This document shows positions 35,368-45,215 of a DNA stretch of 64,000 nucleotides, one piece after another. Below the pieces are notes generated by a model that made no database searches, was not told the DNA's origin, and was given only the letters and a program-made list of their open reading frames with translations. How positions within the stretch are numbered: position 1 is the first letter of the stretch; each line of letters begins with the position of its first letter. Origin of the DNA: Acinetobacter sp. NIPH 2100 (GTDB lineage Bacteria; Pseudomonadota; Gammaproteobacteria; Pseudomonadales; Moraxellaceae); contig NZ_KB850224.1 in NCBI RefSeq assembly GCF_000369805.1, forward strand, positions 3,864,001-3,928,000, in the 5' to 3' direction. A program made the translations under genes and the position numbers.

Positions 35368-36480
35368 TTAGTCAAATAGACGATCAAAGAACGATTTTTT
35401 CTTTGGTGATGAAGCATGACCATCACCTTCGAAAGAGGCTTGTAACTCTTTCATCAATTCACGTTGACGACCAGTCAAATTCACTGGCGTTTCAACCACG
35501 ATACGGCAAAGTAAATCACCCACCATGCTGCTACGTACTGGGCGAACACCCTTACCACGTAAACGGAACAATTTACCTGTTTGTGTACCTTCAGGAATTT
35601 TTAAGCTGACACGCCCATCAAGGGTCGGTATTTCAATTTCTTTACCTAAAGCAGCATCGGCAATGCTGATCGGTACATCCATATACAGGTCGGCGCCATC
35701 ACGTTGGAAAATTTCGTGTTCACGAACAACGACTTCAACGTATAAATCCCCAGCTTGACCATCACGGATGGCTTCGCCTTTACCCGTTAAGCGTACACGA
35801 TCGCCATTGTCCACACCGGCTGGAATGGTAACTTCAAGTGTTTGCTGACGGTCTGCAACGCCTGAACCATGACAGGTATTACACGGGTTTTTAATAATCT
35901 GGCCTTGACCACGACAGGTGCTACAGGTTTGTTGAACCGAGAAGAAACCTTGTTGCATACGCACTTGACCTGCACCGTGACAGGTACGGCAAGTTTCGAC
36001 ATCTTTCGGATTTTTAGATCCTTTCCCATCACAGGTTTCACATGGCGCTGGCGCAGTAAACGTAATGGTTTTTTTCACGCCTTTTACAGCTTCTTCAAGT
36101 GTAAGTTCCATGACATAACGAAGGTCTGAACCACGGCGTTGACGTTGTTGACGACCACCGCCACCAAACGCACCACCAAAGATATCGCCAAACTGACTGA
36201 AAATATCTTCTGCGCTAAAACCACCGAAGCCACCACCCGCACCACCAAAGCCACCTTCAAAGGCACTGTGCCCTGCGCGGTCATACATGCTGCGCTTTTC
36301 ATCATCAGAAAGCACTTCATATGCTTCTGCAGCTTCTTTGAACTTTTCTTCAGCTTCTGCGTTGTCAGGATTACGGTCTGGATGATACTTCATCGCCAAC
36401 TTACGATAGGCTTTTTTGATCTCATCATCACTTGCGGTTTTCGAAACGCCTAAAACCTCATAATAATCACGTTTAGCCAT
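35368..36480 (-). CDS. dnaJ: Chaperone DnaJ (Hsp40)
   Basis: Co-chaperone that stimulates DnaK ATPase and delivers clients. The J domain has HPD at 33-35; a Gly/Phe-rich segment follows (about 75-110); the zinc domain has all four CxxCxGxG repeats (CETCDGKG, CRTCHGAG, CSTCRGQG, CNTCHGSG), and the C-terminal substrate-binding domain completes 370 residues. dnaK is not in this window. The next upstream gene is a small membrane protein with its own terminator. Confidence 0.98.
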   Translation of the reverse strand: MAKRDYYEVLGVSKTASDDEIKKAYRKLAMKYHPDRNPDNAEAEEKFKEAAEAYEVLSDDEKRSMYDRAGHSAFEGGFGGAGGGFGGFSAEDIFSQFGDIFGGAFGGGGRQQRQRRGSDLRYVMELTLEEAVKGVKKTITFTAPAPCETCDGKGSKNPKDVETCRTCHGAGQVRMQQGFFSVQQTCSTCRGQGQIIKNPCNTCHGSGVADRQQTLEVTIPAGVDNGDRVRLTGKGEAIRDGQAGDLYVEVVVREHEIFQRDGADLYMDVPISIADAALGKEIEIPTLDGRVSLKIPEGTQTGKLFRLRGKGVRPVRSSMVGDLLCRIVVETPVNLTGRQRELMKELQASFEGDGHASSPKKKSFFDRLFD

Positions 36481-36527
36481 GGTTGGCGGTGCTCCTCACG
36501 GAATTTACTTAAATCTAAAAAACAAAT

Positions 36528-36567
36528 AGGCTCTACTGACTTTAGAAATAAAAAGTCAACAGAGCCT
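36528..36567 (-). terminator. Stem-loop terminator downstream of the 36.6-kb membrane protein gene
   Basis: Read on the minus strand, AGGCTCTGTTGACTTT pairs with AAAGTCAGTAGAGCCT with one or two mismatches and is followed by ATTTGTTTTTT. It separates the small membrane protein gene from dnaJ. Confidence 0.72.
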
Positions 36568-36623
36568 TAATAGGGGCTGTACAATAAATTTACAAGGTCT
36601 ATTGCAATAAAAAAGCGATAAAT

Positions 36624-37001
36624 TTAGAAAACGGCTTTATTCTTAAAGTACTTCGCAATACCTTTCAGCCAAGCATTCAATAAAAATAACCATGCAATTG
36701 AACTAAATACCACTCCAGCAACCGTCATTGCGGTCACCCAAAGTGCGCTGTTCCAAGCAAAAAAGAACAGTGGAATAAACCAGAGCGCTGCAAAGAAGGC
36801 CATCAGCAAAAATAACATCACATTACGCATAATCCAGAGTGCATGCGCATGTATCCATACTTCGGCATTATCCACAATCGCAACTTTTCGTGCTAATAGG
36901 TACGCAAATACAGCAAACACTATTGTAAATAATGCAAGAAACATGAACACATAAGAAATCGCCACATAGCGGCGATGCTGCTCAATACCGTCTTGCCCCA
37001 T
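36624..37001 (-). CDS. Small hypothetical membrane protein
   Basis: About 125 residues with four predicted hydrophobic helices, including YVFMFLALFTIVFAVFAYLL and the aromatic-rich MLFLLMAFFAALWFIPLFFF. I do not recognise a named family. The ATG at 37001 has GAGGTGA 8 bp upstream; the alternative at 37034 adds eleven residues. It lies between dnaJ and the RND operon on the same strand, but with terminator-like structure downstream it is probably an independent unit. Confidence 0.78.
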   Translation of the reverse strand: MGQDGIEQHRRYVAISYVFMFLALFTIVFAVFAYLLARKVAIVDNAEVWIHAHALWIMRNVMLFLLMAFFAALWFIPLFFFAWNSALWVTAMTVAGVVFSSIAWLFLLNAWLKGIAKYFKNKAVF

Positions 37002-37133
37002 GCTCTCTATCACCTCATTCACAGCATTATGCAAAATTTGTCATGCTATGAAATTCAATTATTTTTTGGTCTTAAAATATAGGTGCTACTATATTGAAAT
37101 TTTCAATCTTTCGCACCTTTATTCACAAAATAA

Positions 37134-40100
37134 TTACGATAGTTGTGTTGTTTTTCTAACCTTAAACCATGCCGCATACAGTGCAGGCAGGAAAAATAAG
37201 GTTAATAAGGTGGCAACAATCAGCCCCCCCATAATCGCAACAGCCATCGGACCAAAGAAAATACTGCGTGATAAAGGGATCATCGCCAACACCGCAGCCA
37301 ATGCCGTCAACACAATTGGACGGAAACGACGCATAGTTGCACCAATCACCGCATCCCATGGCGCATGCCCAGCCTGAATATCTTGCTCAATCTGATCAAT
37401 CAGAATCAGCGAGTTACGCATAATCATCCCAGACAATGCAATCGTCCCGAGCATTGCGACGAAACCGAAGGGTTTGTTGAACAACAGTAGGAACGCAACC
37501 ACACCAATCAAACCCAGTGGTGCTGTCAGCAACACAATGGTTGCCCGTGACATGCTACGCAGCTGGATCATTAACAAAGTCATCACTACTGCCAAGAACA
37601 ATGGCATACCCGCATTAACCGAATTTTGTCCCTTAGCCGATTCTTCAACCGTCCCCCCCACTTCCAGTAGATAACCACTTGGCAGATCTGCACGTAAGCT
37701 CTGCATCTGATCAGCCAACTGTTGCACTACGGTTGCAGGTTGTAAGTGGGTACGGATATCCGCACGAACGGTAATGGTTGGCAGGCGATTACGATGCCAA
37801 ATTAAACCTTCTTCAAAACGCGATTCAATGTTGGCAATTTGCGCCAACGGGACTGTTGTACCTTTGCTGGTCGGTACTGCCAAGCTTGCCAAAGATGCCA
37901 CTTCAACGCGTTCAGATTTATCACCACGTAAGCGGATTTCGATCAATTCACGTTTTTCACGATATTGATTCATTACCGCACCCGTCACCGATGCATTGAG
38001 GAAATTGGCGAGATCAACACTGGAAACACCCATTTGACGTGCACGATCCTGATCAATTTCAATCGCAATGATTTTGCTTGGCTCGCCCCAATCCAAATGC
38101 ACGTTGGTGGTATTGGGATCTTCACTCAGAACTTTGGCAACTTTTTGCGCCCATTGACGTACGGTTCCAAGGTCTTCACCCGACACACGATACTGCAATG
38201 GATAACCGACTGGTGGGCCATTTTCCAGTAACGATACCCGTGTTCGCACTTGAGGCAATAACTGCTTAATCTGCTTGTCCAAAGAGCGACGGATTTCATC
38301 ACGATCATCTAAAGACGAAGCCAACACGACAAATTGAGCAAAACTGGCTTGTGGTAATTGCTGATCTAACGGTAAGTAGAAACGCGGTGAACCTGTTCCC
38401 ACATAGGCCACATAGTTATCAATTCCCTTTTGCTTGGACAGGAACTGCTCCACCTTATGTACCGCTTGTTCAGTTGCGGTCAGTGATGCCCCCTCTTCAA
38501 GTTTTAAATCCACCAGAATTTCTGCACGGTTCGATGGCGGGAAGAATTGTTGCGGCACCAATTTAAACATCGCGACCGACAGCACAAAGATCCCGACCGT
38601 CACTGCAATCACAGTTTTACGGTAGGTAATACAAATTTCAACCACCCGACCAAAAGACTGATAGAACTTGGATTGATATGGATCGTGATGCTGCCCATGC
38701 GCTTCTACCACAGGTGCAGGCTGCTTACGCAGTCGCGCCCATAAACGAAGATACCAGGCAGCCTGTTGATTCTGTTTGCTGAAATCGGGTAATAGCTTTT
38801 CACCTAAATAAGGGACAAATAAAACCGCCGCAATCCATGACACCATCAGCGCAATGGTCACCACTTGGAAAATAGAACGGGTGTATTCACCTGTACCCGA
38901 TTGGGCTGTCGCAATCGGCAAAAAGCCTGCTGCGGTAATCAGCGTTCCCGTCAACATCGGAAAGGCGGTGGTTTGCCATGCAAAACCAGCCGCTTTGAGC
39001 CTGCTATAACCCTGCTCCATTTTAATCGCCATCATTTCAACAGCGATAATGGCATCATCAACCAGCAACCCGAGGGCGAGAATCAATGCCCCCAATGAAA
39101 TCTTATGTAGACCTACATCAAATAGATTCATACCTGCAAAGGTCATGGCCAATACCAGTGGAATAGACAATGCCACCACCAAACCAGTACGGAAACCCAG
39201 TGAGAAGAAGCTCACCAATAAAACGATAATGACTGCTTCTGCGAGAACCTTTAAAAACTCTTGAATACTGCGTTGTACCGAGACAGGTTGATCAGACACT
39301 TTTTGCAGTTTCATACCCAAAGGTAAGGTTTTTTGTAGGCGATTGAATTCGGTTTCAAGGTTTTTACCCAATGCAATGATGTCACCGCCTTTACGCATCG
39401 AAACGGAGATACCAATACCGTTTTCGCCCATAAAACGCATACGTGGCTGAGCAGGTTCACTAAAGCCTCGATAGACCTCAGCAACATCACCGAGTTGAAT
39501 GGTTTTATCCCCCACCAACAACGGCATTTTTTTCAGGTCATCAACACTATGTAAGTGTCCACTCACTCGGATTTGAATACGGTCTGTACCTGTTTCAAAG
39601 AAACCAGCACCCGCCATGTCATTTTGTTTTTGAATGGCTTCCTGAATCGCAGTGACAGGCACACCTAGCTGTACCGCTTTGGTATTAGATAGTTCAATCC
39701 AAATTTTCTGATCTTGTAGACCAACTAGATTGACCTTGTTGACATCTTTGACCCGTTGCAATTGCAGCTGCAAACGGTCGGCATATTCTTTCATTACCGC
39801 ATAGTCAAAGTCTTTGCCTGTCAGTACATAAATATTACCGAAGGTGTCACCAAACTCATCATTGAAAAAAGGCCCTTGTACACCACTCGGCAATTGCGAT
39901 CGGATATCATTGACCTTCTTGCGTACGTTATACCAAACGTCAGGAATAGCACTGGATGGCAAACTGTCTTTGGCCACAAAGGTCACCAAAGACTCACCTG
40001 GTCGTGAATAGGCCATGATGCGGTCGTACTGCCCCGTGGTCATCAATTCTTTTTCAATTCGATCCGTGACCAAGGTCGACACTTCTTTTGCAGTCGCCCC

Positions 40101-40262
40101 TGGCCAATAGGTCTGTACCACCATCACCTTAAAAGTAAACGGCGGATCTTCACTTTGTGAAAGTTTGGAATAAGACATGATGCCGACGATACCGAGCAAC
40201 AGCATAAAATAAAGGATAATCCCCTTATTCTTGAGTGCCCATTCTGAAAGGTTAAATTTCAT
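37134..40262 (-). CDS. RND efflux transporter permease subunit
   Basis: Inner-membrane proton-driven pump of the AcrB/MexB superfamily, 1042 residues, with twelve membrane helices and two large periplasmic loops. The proton-relay pair is visible in ALGLLVDDAIIAVEMM, and ITAAGFLPIA follows in the next helices. It starts 2 bp after the membrane-fusion gene, so the two form an operon; no outer-membrane factor gene is adjacent and one must be supplied from elsewhere. It resembles the two-gene pumps of the HAE type that lack a dedicated outer channel more than AdeB, so I give no gene symbol. Control is probably by the divergent TetR. Confidence 0.93.
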   Translation of the reverse strand: MKFNLSEWALKNKGIILYFMLLLGIVGIMSYSKLSQSEDPPFTFKVMVVQTYWPGATAKEVSTLVTDRIEKELMTTGQYDRIMAYSRPGESLVTFVAKDSLPSSAIPDVWYNVRKKVNDIRSQLPSGVQGPFFNDEFGDTFGNIYVLTGKDFDYAVMKEYADRLQLQLQRVKDVNKVNLVGLQDQKIWIELSNTKAVQLGVPVTAIQEAIQKQNDMAGAGFFETGTDRIQIRVSGHLHSVDDLKKMPLLVGDKTIQLGDVAEVYRGFSEPAQPRMRFMGENGIGISVSMRKGGDIIALGKNLETEFNRLQKTLPLGMKLQKVSDQPVSVQRSIQEFLKVLAEAVIIVLLVSFFSLGFRTGLVVALSIPLVLAMTFAGMNLFDVGLHKISLGALILALGLLVDDAIIAVEMMAIKMEQGYSRLKAAGFAWQTTAFPMLTGTLITAAGFLPIATAQSGTGEYTRSIFQVVTIALMVSWIAAVLFVPYLGEKLLPDFSKQNQQAAWYLRLWARLRKQPAPVVEAHGQHHDPYQSKFYQSFGRVVEICITYRKTVIAVTVGIFVLSVAMFKLVPQQFFPPSNRAEILVDLKLEEGASLTATEQAVHKVEQFLSKQKGIDNYVAYVGTGSPRFYLPLDQQLPQASFAQFVVLASSLDDRDEIRRSLDKQIKQLLPQVRTRVSLLENGPPVGYPLQYRVSGEDLGTVRQWAQKVAKVLSEDPNTTNVHLDWGEPSKIIAIEIDQDRARQMGVSSVDLANFLNASVTGAVMNQYREKRELIEIRLRGDKSERVEVASLASLAVPTSKGTTVPLAQIANIESRFEEGLIWHRNRLPTITVRADIRTHLQPATVVQQLADQMQSLRADLPSGYLLEVGGTVEESAKGQNSVNAGMPLFLAVVMTLLMIQLRSMSRATIVLLTAPLGLIGVVAFLLLFNKPFGFVAMLGTIALSGMIMRNSLILIDQIEQDIQAGHAPWDAVIGATMRRFRPIVLTALAAVLAMIPLSRSIFFGPMAVAIMGGLIVATLLTLFFLPALYAAWFKVRKTTQLS

Positions 40263-40264
40263 GT

Positions 40265-41365
40265 TTAACCTCCCGCTTTTATGGTGACTTCACGATTATC
40301 ACGATCAACTGGATGAATTTTTTGCTGGTCACGCAGTAAATGAACGCCACCGACCACAACCCAATCCGTTGCTTTTAATCCAGACACCACAGGTACACTA
40401 TCTCGCCCATAAGTTCCTAAAGTAACAGGCACTTTGCGTATACTTTGATTGGCATTGACCACCCAAACATAAGCTTGTTGATCATTGGCAGTGACACTGG
40501 AGAGCGGTACGCTCAACACGTTATTTTCATTTGCGACAAAGAACACCCGTGCGCTTTGTCCTAACTGAATAGTGGATTGCCCTTCAAGCAAAGAGACTTT
40601 TACCGTAAAAGTGCGTGACTGATCTGCTGCGGGTGAAACCTCACGTACTTTCGCCGCAAACCGTGCATCTGGCTGTGACCATAAAGTGACCCATACAGGT
40701 TGCCCGACTTTAATGCTACTCACTGCTTGCTCAGGCACACCAAACACCACTTCACGTTCACCATCAATCGCCAATTGATAAACCGCTTGCCCTGCTGCAA
40801 TGACCTGTCCAATCTCGATTTGACGTTGAGTAATCACACCATTTTTATTGGAGACTAACTGGTTATAACCCGTTTGGTTAGACGACACTTCATAGTTTGA
40901 ACGTGCTTGTTGCAGGCTTGCTTGTGCCGATTCATATTGATTTTTGACTGCATCAAATTGCGAACGGCTCACCGCGTTGACAGGTAAAAGTTGCTGATAA
41001 CGCTGATATTCTTCAGCAGCAATCTTTGCAGCAGCCTGTGCACTATTTAATTGAGCCTTGGCTGCATTCATCTGCAATTGTGCATCTTTTACATCTAATT
41101 TCGCCAGCACTTGTCCCACTTTGACCCGATCACCAACATCGACATAACGTTCCGTAATCTGTCCCCCGACACGGAAGGCCAAAGCAGTTTGCTGTCTCGC
41201 CTGCACATCCCCAGCATAGCTTTTTTGATCAACATGATTGCTACTTGGTTGTGTCACCATGACATAGGGAATTTCCTCAGTCTTGGGCACCTCTTTTTGA
41301 CATGCGCTGAGGAGTAGACTACTGACAATGAGTAACCCCAATATGATACGATTAATCTGATTCAT
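40265..41365 (-). CDS. RND efflux periplasmic adaptor subunit
   Basis: Membrane-fusion lipoprotein of 366 residues linking the RND pump to an outer-membrane channel. The lipobox LSAC gives Cys22. The order is lipoyl half (QTALAFRVGGQITERYVDVGDRVKVGQVL), an alpha-helical hairpin (about 100-165, coiled-coil-like), second lipoyl half (GVITQRQIEIGQVIAAGQAVYQL), then beta-barrel. First gene of the operon, diverging from the tetR gene with a 38-bp palindrome between them. Confidence 0.93.
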   Translation of the reverse strand: MNQINRIILGLLIVSSLLLSACQKEVPKTEEIPYVMVTQPSSNHVDQKSYAGDVQARQQTALAFRVGGQITERYVDVGDRVKVGQVLAKLDVKDAQLQMNAAKAQLNSAQAAAKIAAEEYQRYQQLLPVNAVSRSQFDAVKNQYESAQASLQQARSNYEVSSNQTGYNQLVSNKNGVITQRQIEIGQVIAAGQAVYQLAIDGEREVVFGVPEQAVSSIKVGQPVWVTLWSQPDARFAAKVREVSPAADQSRTFTVKVSLLEGQSTIQLGQSARVFFVANENNVLSVPLSSVTANDQQAYVWVVNANQSIRKVPVTLGTYGRDSVPVVSGLKATDWVVVGGVHLLRDQQKIHPVDRDNREVTIKAGG

Positions 41366-41430
41366 CTCTTTGCGCTCTTATTCAAATTGATTTTTAAGGC
41401 GTGATATGAGCATTATCATAGATTGTTTAT

Positions 41431-41468
41431 TTTTTAATTAATATACCCATGAGTACACTAATTAAAAA
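41431..41468. promoter_or_regulatory. Probable TetR operator (38-bp palindrome)
   Basis: Each arm starts TTTTTAATTA and the centre is ACCCATGAGT; the two arms match at 33 or so of 38 positions when one is reverse-complemented. It sits between the divergent RND operon and tetR, where it can control both. A second, smaller dyad, TTGATTT-TT-AAATCAA, lies at 41483-41498 just ahead of tetR. Confidence 0.75.
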
Positions 41469-41516
41469 TTAAACCTAGAAATTTGATTTTTAAATCAATT
41501 AAAAGAGAACGATAAC

Positions 41517-42140
41517 GTGCAAATCAGTAGTGGCCGTCCTAAAGATTTAGAAAAAAGAGCCAAGATTTTACAGGCTGCAAAATCTATATTTTTAAAAATG
41601 GGCTATCACGCCACCAGTATGAACCAGATTGCCAAAGATGCAGGTGTCACCAAACTCACGGTGTATAACCACTTCCAAGATAAAGGCAATCTATTTATCT
41701 GTGCCATCGAAGAAAGTTGTGAAGAATCGATTCGAACCAAACAGTTTGAACTGACCGCTGAATCCAATTTTGAACAGGCACTGAGCTTAATGTGTCAACG
41801 TGCTTTAGGGATTATTTATCTACCTGAAGCCTTGAAACTGGACTGTTTGCTGTTTGAACTGGCAGCTGAACAAAGCCCTTTGGCCAAACAGTTTTTTGAT
41901 GCCTCGCATACCCGTATGTGTCATGTCTGGTGTGATTTTTTTGAGCAAGCCATCGCATTTAAATTTATTCAAGCCGATGAGCCGCTCAAGCAAACTGAAC
42001 TGATTATTTCCTTGATGCTAGGGATTCGTCATCAACAGGTACTACTGGGTTTAGCACCTGTACCAACCCCGACTGAAATCGATCAGATGATTCAACACGC
42101 CATCGAGATTTTTTTGCTTAAATATCAAGCTAAAACTTAG
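41517..42140 (+). CDS. TetR family transcriptional regulator
   Basis: A 207-residue repressor-type protein. Residues about 10-58 form the TetR HTH (AKSIFLKMGYHATSMNQIAK, then DAGVTKLTVYNHFQDKGNLF). The C-terminal domain includes the TetR_C-type MCQRALGIIYLPEALKLDC segment. It starts with GTG at 41517 behind AAGAGAAC. Divergent from the RND pump genes, it most likely represses them and itself through the palindrome between them. Inducer unknown. Confidence 0.92.
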   Translation: MQISSGRPKDLEKRAKILQAAKSIFLKMGYHATSMNQIAKDAGVTKLTVYNHFQDKGNLFICAIEESCEESIRTKQFELTAESNFEQALSLMCQRALGIIYLPEALKLDCLLFELAAEQSPLAKQFFDASHTRMCHVWCDFFEQAIAFKFIQADEPLKQTELIISLMLGIRHQQVLLGLAPVPTPTEIDQMIQHAIEIFLLKYQAKT

Positions 42141-42170
42141 AGAAAATTCACATTTTTTTACGTTCTGCTC

Positions 42171-42198
42171 TTGGATTGTCTCTCAATCGCGCTATAGT
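42171..42198 (+). promoter_or_regulatory. Probable sigma-70 promoter of ppc
   Basis: TTGGAT (42171-42176) and TATAGT (42193-42198) are spaced 16 bp and lie about 30 bp ahead of the ppc ATG. ACAGGAG (42210-42216) is the ribosome-binding site. Confidence 0.65.
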
Positions 42199-42224
42199 CG
42201 AATGAGAACAACAGGAGAATTAGA

Positions 42225-44906
42225 ATGATTCAGCAAATCACTGCTCCATTACGTGAAGATGTCCGATTACTGGGCAATTTACTTGGAGAGACCTTAAAGC
42301 AACATGCTGGGCAAGATTTGTTTAATCAGATTGAGCAAATTCGCGCATTAGCCAAAGGCGCACGTGACGGCCAGGTCGAAGCTGAAAAACAGCTAGAACA
42401 ACTGTTCCTCGGTTTAAAAGATGAAGAGATTCTGCCACTGACTCGCGCATTCTCACATTTCCTCAACTTCGCCAATATTGCTGAACAATATCATGTGGTT
42501 CGTAGCCGTCGTCAGGCCGAATTTGATGAACAGGCACCTAGTCCAAATCCACTGCCGCATTTATTTGAAAAATTTAAAAGCCAACAGATCAATACACAGC
42601 AACTGTTTCAGCAGATCTGTGATTTAAAAATTGAACTGGTGCTGACTGCTCACCCAACCGAGGTCAGCCGTCGCACCTTGATTCAAAAATATGATGATAT
42701 TACCGACTGTCTCTCACAGCTGGATCAACAGAAACTCACGCCTAGAGAACGCCAACAGACCATTGCTACCCTTAAGCAATTGGTCAGTTCAGCATGGCAA
42801 ACTGATGAGATCCGTCAGCATCGCCCGACCCCAGTGGATGAAGCCAAATGGGGCTTTGCAACGATTGAGCAATCGCTTTGGAATGCTGTGCCTAAATTCA
42901 TACGTGAGCTGAATGAACTGACGCAGCAACATTGTGAGCAAACCTTACCCTTAAGTATTGCTCCGATTCGTTTTGCTTCATGGATCGGCGGTGACCGTGA
43001 TGGCAACCCGAATGTGACCCATCAAGTGACCCAAGAAGTACTGTGGTTATCCCGTTGGCAGGCAGCAGATTTGTATCTGCGTGATATTGAAAATTTACGT
43101 TGGGAATTGTCGATTCAAAGCTGTTCGGAAGAACTGACCCAAGCTTTAGGTTATGAGCATCCAGAACCGTATCGTGAATATTTACGTGAGACTCGCGAAC
43201 GTCTCAAAGCGACACGCGCATGGCTGGCACACCGTCTGCAAGGAACTGAAGCCGATGACAGCAATATCATCAGAAACAAAGATGAACTATTAGCACCGTT
43301 ACTGCTTTGCTATCGCTCATTGATTGACAGCAATCTGGCGGAGATCGCCAATGGACAATTGCTCGATTTCATTTATCGAGTCAACTGTTTCGGTATTGAG
43401 CTGCTCAAACTCGATATTCGCCAAGAATCAGGTCGTCATCGCCAAGCGATTTCAGCCATTACTGAATATCTGGGTCTAGGCAATTTTGAATCGTGGACTG
43501 AACAAGCACGTCAAAATTTCCTGATTCAGGAACTGCAAAGCAAGCGCCCATTATTACCGAAGTTTTTTAATGAACCTGAAGGCAGCTTGATTCAGCATCC
43601 CGATGTACTTGAAGTGTTTGCCACCATGCGCACATTGGCGGAACAACCGACTGAGAGTTTAGGTGCCTATATTATTTCGATGGCAGAATATCCAAGTGAT
43701 GTGCTTGCAGTGCTGTTGCTACAAAAGGAAGCCGGGATTCAGCATCCGCTTCGTGTGGTCCCATTATTTGAAACATTAAAGGATCTGGACGGCGCAGCCA
43801 AAACCATGAACACCTTGTTCAATATGCATTGGTACAAACAGCATATTCAGGGTAAACATGAGGTGATGATTGGTTATTCCGACTCCGCCAAAGATGCGGG
43901 CTTTATGTCAGCCAACTGGGCACAATATCGTGCTCAGGAAGAGTTGACTGCCATCGCGCAAAAGCATGATGTGCAATTGACCTTGTTCCATGGTCGTGGC
44001 GGTTCAATCAGCCGCGGTGGCGCGCCAACGCAACAAGCACTGTTCTCGCAACCGCCAGGTTCAATCTCAGGTGCGATCCGTGTCACTGAACAAGGTGAGA
44101 TGATTCGCTTCAAATTTGGTTTAGAAGGCATTGCGCTGCAAAATCTGGAAATCTATACCGCAGCGACCTTAGAAGCGACCTTGCTCCCACCGCCTGAACC
44201 GAAAAAAGAATGGCGTGACCTGATGACTCAAATGACTGATTTATCAGTTAAAGTCTATCGTCAAACCGTACGCGAAAATCCGAACTTTGTTAGCTATCTG
44301 CGTACGGTTACCCCTGAACTGGAATTGCAAATGTTGCCGCTTGGTTCCCGTCCAGCCAAACGCAAAGTCAGTGGTGGTATTGAATCACTGCGTGCCATTC
44401 CGTGGGTGTTTGCATGGACCCAAATCCGTTTGATGCTACCTGCTTGGTTAGGTACAGGTACGGCGATTAATCAGGTGCATGAACAGCATAAAAACACCTT
44501 GAATGAGATGTTGGAACAATGGCCTTATTTCCAGACGCTGATTGATATGCTGGAAATGGTGTTGTCTAAATCTGATGCCGATATTGCTCTGTATTATGAG
44601 TCGCATTTGACCCAAGATCAGGACTTGAAAGTATTGGGGGTTGAGCTACGCCAACGGCTACAAAATGCAGTGGATACCCTGCTCCGTTTGAAAGGTGAAT
44701 CTAAACTGCTGAGCAACAATGAGGTCTTGGATCAATCCATGCAAGTGCGCAAACCGTACTTATTGCCATTGCATTTATTGCAAGCAGAGTTGATGAAACG
44801 TCGTCGTCTGTATTTACAGGAACACCAAACCGAACACAGTCCTGTCGATCATGCCTTGATGGTCAGTATCGCAGGGATTGCTGCGGGTCTACGCAACACG
44901 GGTTAA
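42225..44906 (+). CDS. ppc: Phosphoenolpyruvate carboxylase
   Basis: Adds bicarbonate to PEP to give oxaloacetate, refilling the TCA cycle. The two catalytic signatures are present: VLTAHPTEVSRRT in the N-terminal third and IGYSDSAKDAGFMSANW in the middle, plus the mobile loop FHGRGGSISRGGAP. The protein ends with the usual GIAAGLRNTG. Length 893 is standard. It is monocistronic, with its own promoter and 309 bp of non-coding sequence after it. Confidence 0.97.
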   Translation: MIQQITAPLREDVRLLGNLLGETLKQHAGQDLFNQIEQIRALAKGARDGQVEAEKQLEQLFLGLKDEEILPLTRAFSHFLNFANIAEQYHVVRSRRQAEFDEQAPSPNPLPHLFEKFKSQQINTQQLFQQICDLKIELVLTAHPTEVSRRTLIQKYDDITDCLSQLDQQKLTPRERQQTIATLKQLVSSAWQTDEIRQHRPTPVDEAKWGFATIEQSLWNAVPKFIRELNELTQQHCEQTLPLSIAPIRFASWIGGDRDGNPNVTHQVTQEVLWLSRWQAADLYLRDIENLRWELSIQSCSEELTQALGYEHPEPYREYLRETRERLKATRAWLAHRLQGTEADDSNIIRNKDELLAPLLLCYRSLIDSNLAEIANGQLLDFIYRVNCFGIELLKLDIRQESGRHRQAISAITEYLGLGNFESWTEQARQNFLIQELQSKRPLLPKFFNEPEGSLIQHPDVLEVFATMRTLAEQPTESLGAYIISMAEYPSDVLAVLLLQKEAGIQHPLRVVPLFETLKDLDGAAKTMNTLFNMHWYKQHIQGKHEVMIGYSDSAKDAGFMSANWAQYRAQEELTAIAQKHDVQLTLFHGRGGSISRGGAPTQQALFSQPPGSISGAIRVTEQGEMIRFKFGLEGIALQNLEIYTAATLEATLLPPPEPKKEWRDLMTQMTDLSVKVYRQTVRENPNFVSYLRTVTPELELQMLPLGSRPAKRKVSGGIESLRAIPWVFAWTQIRLMLPAWLGTGTAINQVHEQHKNTLNEMLEQWPYFQTLIDMLEMVLSKSDADIALYYESHLTQDQDLKVLGVELRQRLQNAVDTLLRLKGESKLLSNNEVLDQSMQVRKPYLLPLHLLQAELMKRRRLYLQEHQTEHSPVDHALMVSIAGIAAGLRNTG

Positions 44907-45215
44907 CTCAAAAGTCAGCCTTGCCATCAATAGAAATCACACCGATTGATGGCGAGATTGGCAAAATATGCCATCTGAATTTAAAAAAGAGAAAAAAATC
45001 AAAAAATATTTTGAAAATAAGAGAGTTAACTTTTCAAACCATCAGCACGAAAATAAATAATAAAACCGCTAGCTTATTTTAAAACAAATTTTACCAAAAG
45101 GTAAAAATACAAACTCGCCATGCTTGTTCTGGCAATATTCTCAATGGCTTATAGGTGAAAGCTCGTTTTAAGACAGGGTATCATACGCGCTGATATCACA
45201 TAATGAGTCTAATTT
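44907..45215. other. Intergenic region between ppc and the uracil permease
   Basis: This 309-bp AT-rich stretch has no credible gene. A stem TTGCCATCAAT / ATTGATGGCGA (about 44921-44955) follows ppc but lacks a T run, so it is only a weak terminator candidate. The right part should hold the permease promoter; I see no clear operator or riboswitch. Confidence 0.55.

Noticed and set aside
34432..36480. dnaK-dnaJ heat-shock operon
   Set aside because: dnaK is not present on either side of dnaJ in this window; the upstream neighbour is an unrelated small membrane protein with its own terminator.
37134..40262. Assignment of the RND pump as AdeB or AdeJ
   Set aside because: Gene order (no adeC/adeK, divergent TetR rather than AdeRS) and the sequence of the permease do not support naming it.
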